Source: Psettodes erumei (taxonomy: Eukaryota; Chordata; Actinopteri; Pleuronectiformes; Psettodidae). Taken from it: DNA of 64,000 nucleotides. The notes below the pieces were generated by a model. The model saw only the letters and a program-made list of their open reading frames with translations, did no database searches and was not told where the DNA came from. Below, one piece after another: positions 52,501-64,000 of this stretch (the first letter of the stretch is position 1; every line of letters begins with the position of its first letter). The stretch lies in NCBI GenBank assembly GCA_016785225.1, contig JAFBJZ010000107.1, positions 2,728,001-2,792,000 of the forward strand, written 5' to 3'. Position numbers and translations under genes: made by a program.

Positions 52501-55500
52501 TGGGATTTATTTACACTGTGGTCCTCGCAGATGGCAAGGCGGGTTAGTAAAATACAACACAGGCTTAATGCAAGTACAGCACATCGTGCATTGAGTAAAC
52601 AAAGTTAAGCATGTGGCTTCATCATGCAGGAGAGGCTAGAACTCCCTTTACAGTACATTGCTTTGGAGGAATGTGTTGTTTAAAATTAGAACGCTCTGTT
52701 TTAGCCCCAGAAAAGATCCCTTTTGTGTGGCACTGGTTATCAAAGCGCCTAGTTAGCTGGTCTTTGTCTCACCATTTCCCTCTGCAGCTGGAGTCTCTTG
52801 TGGGTACGTTTCTGGTGCTCCTTGGCGCAACTCTCCAGACTGGCAAACTTTGAAGTGCCTTCCTGTAGGGCAAACAGAAAAGTAGCTTCAGTCCTCCAGA
52901 TTCTACGAGTGAACGAGGGAACCTTTCCACGGCTGTTAGATCAAGTCTCAGGTGGGTGAAAGTAACATCGACACACTTTGAAACTGGGATTTCTTTACAG
53001 GCCAACTCTACTATTTACTCGTTCATAATTTCACAGATGCCTCCGATATGAAATAGCTGATTAAGTTAGAACTCACCCTCATGAGCAGCTCTCTGCTGGT
53101 CAGGTAGTTGTTGTGGTCTGAGAAAATGTCTGACAGCTCCTCAAATGTCTGCATGCTGTCTCTGCGTCGGACACAAATTCAGTTTAGCTTATGATATTGG
53201 GCACAGCCGCTAAAATGCATGTGCAAAATAAACACAACGAGGAGATCCTGCCGAATTCTGCCAAAAGGCTGGTTCTTCAACCGAAATCCGCTGAGATTAT
53301 CTGCATAGTTGAGAAATTGGAGGCTTACTTGTGCACACAGGCCCATGCCCTTTTCAGCCTGTACAGAGGATTGGACTGCAGTGCAGACACGATGGCTCGC
53401 AGAGATGAGAAGTTTTTGCGTATTCGACACTCCTGTTGAAAGAAAATGAGGTCAAGTCGGTCAGAGCCTCGTCTTGCTGGAGATTTCACACATGCGTTTG
53501 TGTCCGTCTGTGCGTTTCTGCCCACCTGAGCGATGTCTATCCAACGCTGGATGACCCGTGCCCTGACGTGCGGTCGGATCTGTTTGTGTTTCAGCACCGT
53601 GCTGACCACACAGGCCGCTACGGCATTAAACTGAGTGATGGTGGCACGAATGGTGGGGGCACTGTGCTTGTTGTGCTTCTTGTCCCTCTGCGACCAGATG
53701 GAGCCCAGGCAATGGTGGGGCACAACCTTTTTAAACAGCAGCTAGAGGAAAGGAATGGGGCAATGTTATACTGACAACACTGAAGAAGCATCGCAGGGAT
53801 GTTACCGGTGTGACCTTTCCCCTCCTACATACTTCCCCCATGTCCATTCATTCCCCCCTCCACTTACTGCATCCATATAGGTCAGCTGCTCCGCCACCAG
53901 GTCTGCATCAAACGACAAAAAGTCCTCCTGGACCTCGATCTCCACTTCCTCCTCTTCCCCCAGGCAGAAAGAACTGTTACCTTGGAAACCAGCTGAAAGC
54001 AGGCAAAGGCGGTTGATTTGAGGTTCAATACTTGAGATGAAACTCTAAAGAGTACTGTAAAGAACATTAAACCATATATATTAAAAAAATGAGATTAAAA
54101 AGATAATGTGCAGGTTACCATCAGCGTCATCCATGTTGGCCTGACTCTGCAGCTGCTCCAGCAGACCCTCTGCCCGTCTAAGAGCCTCTGATCCGGGCAG
54201 GGCCTTGCGAAGGTAGTCCATCAGCCTGTGGAGACATGGGTAGTCAGGAGGCTCCTGGAAATCTTCAGGACACTGATCCAACCAAGCACGCAGGATGGAG
54301 GCCAAGGCACTGTGGAGACAGCAGGGAAATATTTGAATGTTCAGAGAGCTGGCAGGTGTTGCACATCAGCTGTGCTGCTGAAAGTAACATCAAAAAGCAG
54401 AAAATAGTTCATACAGAGCTGATATAAAAATGTATCTCACTTTCTGATAGCCCTGTTGGTTTCAGAGCCTTGGCATCTGTCTGTGCTTTGTTCATTTTCC
54501 TCCACGCATCCATATCTGCGGCAGAGAAAAAGGAGAAAGCAACTTTAGAACCACTAAATATGTTAAGTCAGTCTATTATTTTGGCCTTATGAAACACCTC
54601 ACTCCAGCCTACCTGTCTAGCAGAAGCTGCAAGACTGTCTGTGTGCTGGTGAAGGCTCTGTAGGTGGACAGGAAGATGGAGGTGTAGGTGAGGTCGTTGT
54701 CTCCAAAGGCCGTCAATAGCGTCTCCACCAGACGCTCCAGCGTTCCAGCACGAATGCTGCGGATTTTGCAGGTCTCCAACTGGCTCACCGTGTGGCCGGG
54801 AGGCAGACGATCCCCCTCCGCCTATACGCACAGATATTTTTAAACAGTTAAATCAGCAATACTGTATTGATGCTTCCAGAGCTTTTCAACAGTTACAGCG
54901 TATTCAGTCTTATGATGTGCTGGGTTGCTTTGTTTGACATCTGGATATAAGAACAGCTAAGGTCCAAACTGTTAAATAATAGGAGTGAGGTAATTCAATA
55001 GAAGAAAAAAAAGATGCAGGGAAGGAGGGAGGAAACATTAAGGACAATCGCGACCTATATTTAATTCCGATTTCTCCAGATGTGTCCGACTATTGTGTCT
55101 ACAGGGAAATACACCACGTGATTATAAAATGGGCTGGGAGAGAGAAGCAGAGGTGGCACAGGCATGGAAAGGAGGAGAGAGAGAGAGAGAGAGAGAGACC
55201 TTAGGGAAGTTAGCACGCTACAACAGGAAACACGCCAATCTGCTTTTAATCACAGCGGGCCCCTCCTCCACGTCCCTCCAGACAGAGAGGAGGACAGCAG
55301 CAGAGCCAAGTTCTCCCAACACTCCCCTCTGATAACAACTCAGTACAAACAAGAACTACGATTATTTATCTCCATGAGGTGACCCACTGTACAGTCACAC
55401 ACACACACAAAAGGTACAGTTTACAAAACATTCGAATGATCCCGCTGTGCAAACCAAATCCACTAACGACTACACACACAGGAAACAATACACAGTGCGT

Positions 55501-58500
55501 GGGCCTGTAATCCCACTGATTGTAATTGCTGTTATTCACCGACAATTGACTGTTGATAGTAAATATCCTGACGTCCCAATAGAGATCGCTCTCTATTCTG
55601 CTCAGCCGACAGTGCTGCTGCATAAAGTACCCATGTTGTTTTAATTTAGCTCTAATACAGTTGGCAGCTCACGTCGTCGTCAATAAATCAATACAGTCTT
55701 AAAGCCTCAGAGCTGTTATCTATTTGTTCTTTCATGTGCCAATCCGCATCCCCCATGTAGAGCACAAAGAGACCGACAAAATAGCAACACAAGATCCTGA
55801 TTTTTATTGTCAACAAAGGAGAAAAAACCCCCTTACATCTGACTTGTAATTTCTGTTATGCTGGGTTCAGGCTTTCTTGTTGTTGTTACTGAGAAAACAG
55901 TACCTAACACCCCTAATTAGCCCTTCTGTGCAGTTTAATAAAATATTGCATAATATCTTATCATGCTGATCCAAACAGCACAGTATAGGAAATAACAATG
56001 CCTCATGTGCACTGAAAAAATGCACAACTCAAGGAAAATCCTTTAATACTCCCCCCCTCCCTTTTTTTCTGTCATACCAGCGTTTCATAAAACACTGCTG
56101 TACAAAGGAGCGAGCAGTTTTGTTGGCAGCAGGCAAAGTCAGGAAATCACATGCTTTGGCTAAACAGTCCAGGTCTGGTGAAACTGTTCATTTTCAGCAG
56201 GCAACTAAAAAGGTGTTGTCTAAACTGGGAGATTTATAGCTCAAATGTTAAAACAATAGGAGCCCCGGTGGAGAACAATGCTGAGAAACGCCCCACTACT
56301 GAAAGACAGGCTGTTTCAAACAATAGAGATGAGGTTTTTTCTGTTTTTCAGCTCTGCAGGATGCACACAACTGAATGGACTGCTTTTAGAACCCATCTAC
56401 AAATGATAAATTGTCCAACCAGGGATTAAATTCTGGCATTTGCAGTTGTCACTGCAACAGGTTGAGAAAGTAGAAAATTGGTTTTTATGTATATAATGTG
56501 AACTGCTGAGGGTTTGTAGCTTGACTCATGTCCATCACAAACAAGCTCCACTAGCTGTGATCCTATCACAGAGTCAGACATCAGTTGGGCCAACTCACCC
56601 CCAGCCATCTTGCTCCCTTGTTGGCCGCCTGCTGAATCTGAACCCTCTTCAGTGTCACATTGTAGATGGCTCCTTCCTCAACTTCCTCCCCCCAGTCCTG
56701 CACTGAGCTCTGCAAGGAGAGAGAGAAAGAGAGAGAGAGAATGTTAGAAACCTCCACAGGAGAAGAGAGTCGCGATCGAGATGAAAAGATACACAATTTC
56801 CTGTAACTAACAGAGGGCTGCAGAACTCCCTTCCACAAACAAGTGTCATTTTGATAGTTTAATAAACTATGAATTTGCCCTTTTGGAAGCCTCTACGAGA
56901 AAAGCAGATGGAAGAATGAGGAAAAAAACAACAAAGAAACACAACCGCAGCACTCAAACAAACTACGAAGAGAAGGGCCGAGGTGCAGTAAAACATCAAG
57001 AATGACTAACTCCCCAACCCCCCACCAGTGCGGTCTGCCAGGCCTCCTTCCCTCCCCGGCTTTACTCCCTCTTTTATTCCCTACCCATCTCTTTCACCGT
57101 GTCTCTCTGGAGTTGAAGTCAGAGCTGGACTGCTTTCCTGGAGCTCAGAGAGGCTTGAGATAAGAGCCAGAATGGATGAAGTCTCTCAAACAAATCCCTA
57201 CATAGCAAAATTTGCATCACTTTTCCTCTCTGCTGATATGTCTTTTGTCTCTGCGTCGGCCTAATTTTGCAAGCCAAGAGAGCTTGATTACAAATCTGTG
57301 TCTCGAGAGCTCGACCACGCTTAATTTAACTTGTAAGACTAAATGGATTTGTGCTCATCTTGCAGCCATGGACCCATATGTGCCGTGTCTGTCTCTGCTT
57401 GTAAATCACAGACAAACAGCAGAACGCATAAACAAACAGAGGGAGCAGAGTGAAATTAAGATTCAAAACTTCGAGCTCAGAGAGAGCAAGGCTGAGTTTT
57501 GCTGAGACATCAACATACAGAGACAAAAACAGAGGCAGGGAGACAGCGAAGGAGAGGGACTGGCCAAATATAAACACCACGCATGCAGTATTATGGCCAA
57601 GTCTTTGGACACACACACACTTACACACACATGCATGTCGGCGGCAGCCAAGATCACTCTCACTTGCTCCTACTTTCATTTACACAGCTCAGCGGCAAAG
57701 CACAAGCTATTCTCCAAAGAGAGGGGATGCCAGAAAAGGGGTCAAGGGTCAAAGTTGCCGTTAACAGGCTCAATGGACAGTCCTGGAGGCCGGTGGCACT
57801 CAGCCATGACTGGACCGTGTTTGGGTTTGAACAGAAACATGTGATGCTGAAATGAAAAGAAGGCCTGCAAACAGAAAACAAAAAGAGAGAAAGGGAGAGG
57901 AGGAGTAAAAAAAAAGGGGATTTTAACTGGCTTTGACAGATGAAATCAGTGGACATGTCTGTGTTGCCTTTGTCTGAAACACGTCCACATGCCCATCCCT
58001 GTACCCCTTTTCAGCATCATATGGTCAGCAACATGTCCCTCTGCCTCTCGCTCACTTTATCCACTGCTGGGTGCCGGCTGGATGGCTGGCGCAGAGACAG
58101 ATAAATACATCAGTGCATGAGTCATGCAGTCCACACACTCCCAAAACAATAGCGGGAGGTCTCTGTGCTGGACGGCCCTGGCTGCTGAGTTCACAGTCTG
58201 TACACACAGCCTGCTTTTTGTCAGCCCGCAGAGCTGGAGATGTTTTTTGGAGCAGGGTTCTAAAAAAAAAAAAAGAAGGTCTACTGACTTTGTGCATCAA
58301 GTTTAGGGCTCATTATTTTGACACAAAGTTCCATGAGCTCACATGAAAATGGAAACCAAAACAGTCTGTCACAGTGATATTTCCGTTCACCAGAAGACAA
58401 CAGGGCAGAACTGAAATGGGCCTATCGTAACATTAATATTTAGGGGTGAGTATACAGAGAAGACGGCATATCAAATGATGTTGGTTGAGGTATAAACTGC

Positions 58501-59260
58501 AGATGAGTAGCTTTCTCTCTGTAATAACTTGGATCCTTCTACAAAGATGCTCCAAAACGTGCACAGGGAGGACACAAAGGAAAGCAGAGAGGCAAATAGT
58601 ACCCTAATCTCAGCACAAACAGTGCTAATCTGCCTATCAGGCTATCAACTGTGTGTGAAACAATACTCCCAAGATAACAACAACAGTTGTGTTGAGTCTT
58701 TGGCGCTGATCTGTTGGCTTTTGTGCTGTCCTCGCCTGGAGGCAGCTGGGACCCGCGGAGAGACAGTGATGGCCCCGGGGCCTCGCCAATTGTTCCCTCT
58801 CTGTTTCACTGCGGGTTCCCAAACTAAACTTTTTTATATTCATCTTTAAAGGAGTGTAAATTTCGCGGATCGAGTTCATACACCGGTGGAGTCGGCAGTG
58901 TATTTTTTTTTTCATTTTAATCCCTCGCTTCCCTACTTTTCCAAATTTTGCGCGGCATCTTTCCGAAACCAATGTAGGTTAAACTGGATTTAAAGCCTAG
59001 TAAAAAATAATTAAAAGTCAGTGTTCCACTGCTCCCCCGCCGCTCCCCTCCTCCCCTTCTTTTCCCCTTTATCCACTACTTTCCCAAGCCTACAAACACC
59101 CCTCCTCCTCCCCCTCCATTCCCCCTTTAACCTCCCTCCCTCTCCCCCTCTCTTCAAAACCACAAACTAAACAACAGAGCACACATGATGGAAAAACCAC
59201 GAGAGTTGTGTTTGTTTGTTTGTTTGTTTTTACCATTTTAGTTTTCCAGGCGAACTTCAT
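49554..59260 (-). CDS. rgl1: Ral guanine nucleotide exchange factor, RGL1-like
   Basis: Ras effector that exchanges GDP for GTP on RalA/RalB. Coding exons in transcript order: 59234-59260, 56599-56709, 54613-54821, 54441-54515, 54119-54309, 53868-53992, 53526-53741, 53329-53432, 53077-53161, 52773-52862, 52346-52432, 52020-52052, 51762-51883, 51368-51457, 51010-51196, 50406-50657, 50204-50318, 49554-49741. All phases agree; 768 aa, the length of human RGL1. REM domain about 63-200; RasGEF (CDC25) about 235-505 with [16 protein letters not shown] and [16 protein letters not shown]; a Ser/Pro-rich spacer; Ras-association domain about 648-735 ([23 protein letters not shown]); ends RLSKVTL. The N-terminus [20 protein letters not shown] favours RGL1 over RGL3, RGL2 and RALGDS, though synteny with human 19p would predict RGL3. 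Confidence 0.93.
54822..56598 (-). other. rgl1 intron 2
   Basis: A phase 0 intron between the exon ending RWLG and the exon starting AEGD. It holds a (GA)n run at about 55171-55198. No other exon is seen. Confidence 0.75.
56710..59233 (-). other. rgl1 intron 1
   Basis: A phase 0 intron following the nine-codon first coding exon. At its 5' end is a (TTTG)n run (plus strand 59210-59231) touching the donor, and at its 3' end a (GA)n run (plus strand) that supplies the pyrimidine tract of the acceptor at 56710. No exon is recognised inside. Confidence 0.75.
56713..56742. repeat. (GA)n / (TC)n run serving as a splice pyrimidine tract
   Basis: Plus-strand GA units interrupted by AAA; on the rgl1 sense strand this is a near-continuous CT tract ending CCTTGCAG in front of the second coding exon. 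A simple repeat doubling as the 3' splice signal. Confidence 0.85.
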
Positions 59261-59278
59261 GGTGAGCGTTTCTTTCAT
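59258..59278 (-). other. rgl1: rgl1 alternative in-frame start codon
   Basis: Two in-frame ATGs lie in the first coding exon, at 59276-59278 and 59258-59260. Both have A at -3. The second (CTCACCATGAAG) matches the position of the human RGL1 start (MK..W..KM just before the first splice), so it is used for the CDS. The first would add the six residues MKETLT. Confidence 0.7.
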
Positions 59279-59650
59279 GATCCGGGGACAGCATCAGAGC
59301 TCGGATAAAATCCAACAAGGAAAGAAGAAGACGTGTTCCGTTTTCTAAGCAAAAAAAAATCACAAGTCCGCGCTGTAAAATAACGGTGTTCTCCTTCACC
59401 ACTCTCTCTCTCACACATAAACACTTTCCTCCGGTCCTCTCCAAACTCCAAATCCTCCTTTCTGTCTGTCAGTAGGATATCCCCTCTTCTACTGAATAAC
59501 CAAACTCCTCCTACTTGCACTCACAACAGTCCGATTTAAACTCCTCCTCCTCTTTTTGTCCGATTTTCATCAGACTGACAACAACGTGCGCGCACAGACG
59601 CACGAGTTGTGATTCCTGTTTACGCAACAGCTGCACCGGAATCGTAAATT
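59279..59650 (-). promoter_or_regulatory. rgl1: rgl1 5' UTR and promoter region
   Basis: The sequence upstream of the rgl1 start on the minus strand is purine-rich, with a CpG-containing patch (about 59585-59645). No TATA box or clear initiator is visible. The end of transcription-unit similarity cannot be set from sequence, so the span is approximate. Confidence 0.35.
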
Positions 59651-62600
59651 CCGCTTCTGTCTTTTCTGAGGAAGCAATAGAGCAATATAAGATGAAAACA
59701 TTTTACAGTTTTAATTCAATGTGATGTTGCTGCTGTTTTCTTTTTGTGATTTATCTTTAGCAGGATTTTGGGGGAAAATTAAATGTAATATAATGGGGTT
59801 ATTTTCAGAAACAAAAAGTTAATTTTTCTGTGTTATACAGGGAGTTGTCTGATTGCATTCCTGACACCTGTGGTGAAGCAAGGAAATGGTCGCTGACTCC
59901 CCTGATGTTCTGAGAAACATTGTACTGCTTGAGCGAGCTATTTCTCCTCTGATCTCATTTTATTTTTGTGTAATTCATTTTACTTGATTTAAAATTTCAA
60001 TTTAAGTGTGTGTTTTTCTTCTTTTTCCTTGTCTGTCTTAAAACACGCATACAAAAAAAAAAAGTCATTTGTCACCGTAATTGTCCATGTTGACTATGAA
60101 TTAATTTCCTCATAACATGACAGATGTCAGACAAAGTTTCATCCTTTGTAATAATGAATGCTCGCTGAAGCAAATAAGAAACAGTGTGAGTTAGACAAAT
60201 CAAGTCAGAATCTTAAAGTCAGTCTTTTCAGTGCAGCATCTCTTCTTGGTTTCCTCAGATAGTCAAAAGACCAGAAGATAATTTCATACTGTTAAATGCA
60301 GTTTTGCAGAGAACCAGGACTTTCTGCCCGTGTGATTTGCTGTGGGCCCTGTCGCGTCTCACGTGTAAAGCAGCTGCAGGCCCGCAGTCCCTGCGTGGGA
60401 CACTGTGCAGGGAAGGCTGTGGATGCCGTCACCAGTGCATTGTCAGTGACAGGATAGGAGAATGGGCTGAGTGTATGTGTGTGAGAATGGGCAACACTGT
60501 TCCACTGTGAATGTCCCTGCGCACGTAGCTCAAACAGCCCACTTGTGTGAATAAGAGGGGAAGATATGAATCAAGCAGCCACTTTGTGAGGGGTCTTTTT
60601 GTGCAAAGTTGTATTGTAAACATATATCAACTGTGAGCAAGCATTGGTTCTTACATTTACAAGCCCAGTTAGTCTGGTGATCAAATGCCAAACTACTGAT
60701 CCAGAGTCATAAGGACCATCACCAGTAGACCATAAAACCCTTATGATGCTTATTGTTGTCTGTATCAGTGGGAGACATGGCTTAGACCTGCTGCCCCCCC
60801 TTTTTGCATATGCCTACCCATTCTTCTTGCTCCCATGGCACTACAACGTAATCACGCATCATATCAGCGTCACTGAATATTACACACCACACTGTCACCC
60901 AGGGTGCACCCACACACAAACACACAAGGTGCCCACTTTTGGCATCGTTACTCCCTCTCAGCTTTGCTTGGAGTGGACTAAAGGGCCAGGCAAACCTTTC
61001 CTCCATGTGTATGTTGTCTCAGTTTTCCCTCTTGCAGACCGTTCATCATGCTGTATATCTGGCCGGGCTCCAGTTCCCAGACCGAGCTGCCCCGGTGTCC
61101 ACCAGGGTCTCTGGAGCTCTGGGAAGCCCAGAGGGGCAGTGGGAAGGTCGCGGCCCCACGCAGCCTCCATCTGTGCCCCAGGGGGATTGGTGCATTGGTC
61201 TCACAGTAGGACTGATGTCATACCTCAGTGCAAACAAGACATTTGACAAATGTGGTGGCTGCTGCTTCGAGTGAGATGACGAGTACAGGCAACTTTCAAC
61301 GTGAGATCAAAAAGTGAAACTTATTCTCTTTCTCTGCAGTCCAGGTCCTTTAAAGTAATATTAGTAATCTAGTATTATTATCATAAAGAGTCCCCTTCCA
61401 AGTTTAAGGTTCTACAGAGAAAGAGGAGGCCAGATTCCAGTAAATGTCACAGTTGTTTTTAGGTATCTTGGTCCAAGCCCCGGGCAAGTTTCAAGTCCTT
61501 CAGGCAAAGCCAAGTTAAAAGAACAATTTGACTCTCATGATTGAATATAAAGCTGGAATACACATTCATATCCTTTACATAAGTAAAAGCAATAAAACCA
61601 ACACCAAAAACTCTTGCATTCCAGTTTTATAGAGAACAAAACAGCAGAAGCATTAGCAGAAAAAATTACTTTAAGTATCAACACCAAGTACTCATTGTGC
61701 AGAATGGACCCTGTTAGATTTTTAAAAAATATTATTGCATACACTACATGTTGATTTATGTCAATGAACAAAGCATTTTAATGTTGAAGCTGATCTAAGT
61801 GGAGCTAATTGTAGCTGATGTATACTGTTTGGTGATGCAGTCCAACAGTGCAACACTGCCTGTTGCCTGAATGAGAATGAGCAACAGTATGTGACATAGG
61901 TGAGTGGCATCTTTATATTTCTCTGTTTGGAAGGTTTGAATTAAATAATGGGCATAATATTCCTGCACTACAATACAGGTCAATCATCCTTCCAAGTTTT
62001 CCTTCCTCTTGGAAAACCAGTGACGCAATGACACTTGGGAAAGCTCTCCGTGAGGACAAAGTAGTTTTTTTTGTTTCAATTCCTGTCATTACTGGACTTC
62101 CTCGGCAGACTCTTAATTCTCTCTGTTCCATGAAGTACGAACAGGGAGCTAGAGCACAGACAGAGAGGGGACAAAAACAGGAGGAGCACTGCTCACTCTG
62201 TTATTGCACCAGTGTGGGGAAAAACGCACATTCCAGGAAATCTCCCACTTCCTGCCTCCAGCCTCCTGACTCCAGTGAGGCTGTGCTGTCCTCATACCTG
62301 ACTGGCTGGGGAGACTCTCTGGCCTGTAGCATGGTTATGAAAGCAGACCGGTAAGAAAATGAGAGGAGAGGAATTCCTATTGAGCGGTATAGAGCAGGAC
62401 AACTGGGCAAATAATATGAACCACAATACTGGAAAATCTATTCACAAAAACACAGAAGACAATAAAGGGGGAGGGTGTCTTGGGTCACATGTTTAATGTC
62501 TCAGTGTTTATGTCCAAGATAAAAAGGTCATGTAGCCAAGAAAGCACAGGACACTGTTGAGATTAACTTGAAAGGACATTATCTCTGCAGTGAGTGTGTG

Positions 62601-62954
62601 AGGGGGAGAAAGAGACAGACACGGGGGAGTTGACAGCACAGTCAGAAACTGAGACAATCTACACTGGCTGGAAGACAAGTGTGATGCAGCAAGGCCATCT
62701 TGTACCGGCTTCCAGAAAAAGAGAGATTTCACATTTTGGACCGGAAAAAGGACACATCACTGTTCCCTCTATGCTGGAAACACGTAAACAGGAGATCAGC
62801 TATGACTGCAAGCGAGCGCTCCAGTGGAAAGTTATCGCGTAAAATTAAAAATTGAGGGGGATTTCCTGCTACCATATCTGGACCAAATGTGTCAGTACAT
62901 TCATCCTCTGTTGTTGTGTGTGCATTCCAATTGTATTATTCACACGTTTTTAAG

Positions 62955-62955
<1 letters not shown>

Positions 62956-62991
<36 letters not shown>
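62956..62991. repeat. (GT)n microsatellite
   Basis: A pure GT run of about 18 units in right-hand intergenic DNA. Confidence 0.95.
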
Positions 62992-62992
<1 letters not shown>

Positions 62993-63874
62993 ACAGGCTC
63001 AGATGTGCTTATCACACTTGCGGTTCACTGTATGTTTGTGTGTGGTAGGTGGGTTTGGGGTTTCCAAAGCATACTGCCCAGTAGAGGGCAGAGTTCATTA
63101 AAACCACTGGGTTTATCCAGAGTCAGCAGAGGTTTTAGCCAGAGCAACAAAACCCAAAGGGGTTTGGTTTTATGATTCAGGGTCAGGATGATCAGTCCAT
63201 AACTCAATAAACCTGAGCATGAGGCAATCAAAGTCGTTTAAATAAGCCGTGAAGCGGTGGCTATGCACTCAGCAGGCGAATCCAATAGTATCAACAATGA
63301 AAATACAGATGAAGGAGGACATGTCAGGCCATTTCTCATAACACACACAGCGGCATTTTCTTTTTCTCTTTCTCTCTGTTTCTGTCTCTTCTTCGGTCAA
63401 CTGAGCCCTTTGTTCAAACTGCCACATCAAAGCTCTGTCTGCCTCTCTCCCCCTGCTCTTATGTCATGTCTCTGCTCCTCAGATCCATTGTCCTGGCTGT
63501 TGTTGAGCTCTCCCTCTCTCTCCCTTTCTCTCCGTGTGGACTGGTGACATCATTAGTTTCCAGTAAAGCCCTGAGCTGCCAACAGAGACCCCTCCTCCTC
63601 GCCTCCTCCTCCGCAACTTCACTTCGAAGGCCGTCACCGACACGGATTTGAGGGAAGTGTTGTTCGTTTCAGGTGTTTTAGGTGCCATTAGTATTGAATC
63701 TATACCAAGTGAAGTTTAGTCCGCATGAAATTTGTGAAGCAGTCCTGTTTTTTGCACAACCGCCTCCATATGGCTTCAGTGAGGCCGTTGCACTATAAGC
63801 AAGGATAATCCACTGTAAGATGTTTTCAGGTGCCTCTGCAAGAGTTACGATAAATTACACAGTTCCAGCACATG

Positions 63875-63899
63875 CACACACACACACACACACACACAG
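63875..63899. repeat. (CA)n microsatellite
   Basis: A pure CA run of about 12 units near the right edge. Confidence 0.95.
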
Positions 63900-64000
63900 A
63901 AATACCCTTTTCATGGGGCCCCAACTCTGAACCCCTCCTGATCTAAGCCCCGCTAAGCCGAGAATGAATCGGTCTGGACTGGCTTGGTTGTCTGTCTGAC

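Larger units (their letters stand above)
59651..64000. other. right-hand intergenic stretch
   Basis: No supported gene. A GC-richer patch at about 60990-61200 is open in several frames on both strands and begins, on the plus strand, after a good acceptor (CCCTCTTGCAG at about 61037). Splice-donor-like sites occur at about 62350 (plus, GACCG|GTAAGA) and about 62300 (minus, GTCAG|GTATGAG). None joins into a protein I recognise. Microsatellites lie at 62956-62991 and 63875-63899. Confidence 0.45.

Noticed and set aside
54568..54831. Open frame overlapping an rgl1 exon in another frame
   Set aside because: The true exon (54613-54821) reads in a different frame, without an internal methionine, giving the REM-domain sequence [17 protein letters not shown]; the other frame is a shadow.
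60743..61246. 167-codon plus-strand open frame
   Set aside because: Its composition is patchy (His/Thr-rich from CA-rich DNA, then GC-rich DNA), there is no family resemblance, and the GC-rich half is open in other frames too. Kept only as a checkable patch.

Overview
This is a vertebrate, almost certainly ray-finned (teleost) nuclear window. It is rich in (GT)n/(CA)n microsatellites, has short multi-exon genes split by GT-AG introns, carries CpG-rich promoters, and encodes proteins that align along their whole length with human families recalled from knowledge. Four complete protein-coding genes were rebuilt exon by exon by matching splice sites, phase and protein similarity. A fifth gene is represented only by its 5' end.

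Layout. (1) 1-9.4 kb: 5' end of an unidentified minus-strand gene running out of the left edge. It has a leader exon with a perfect donor at 7963 and a first coding exon at 6627-6696 in a strong Kozak context. (2) 9.4-19.7 kb: no gene seen; AT-rich sequence, microsatellites and probable dispersed repeats. (3) 19.75-27.6 kb, plus strand: plin3 (perilipin-3-like lipid droplet protein, 426 aa, seven coding exons). (4) 27.7-36.7 kb, plus strand: zfand5 (A20/AN1 zinc-finger protein, 218 aa, five coding exons, about 3.5 kb 3' UTR). (5) 38.8-43.6 kb or further, plus strand: abhd17a (depalmitoylase, 321 aa, four coding exons), with signs of a divergent minus-strand transcript in its promoter region. 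(6) 47.9-59.6 kb, minus strand: rgl1-like RalGDS-family exchange factor (768 aa, eighteen coding exons). (7) 59.6-64 kb: no supported gene.

The genes have separate roles: lipid droplet coating, ubiquitin/proteasome and mRNA regulation, S-depalmitoylation of Ras and synaptic proteins, and Ras-to-Ral signalling. They are not an operon-like system. The link is evolutionary. PLIN3 and ABHD17A lie on human 19p13.3, whereas ZFAND5 lies on 9q21 near the paralogue ABHD17B, so the window looks like one descendant of the ancient 1/6/9/19 paralogon that kept a zfand5 copy beside abhd17a. zfand5 and abhd17a each have a full palindromic cAMP-response element just upstream. I saw no novel enzyme system. 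The items most worth checking are the unidentified 5' exon on the left, the divergent promoter, and microsatellites that form or abut splice acceptors.
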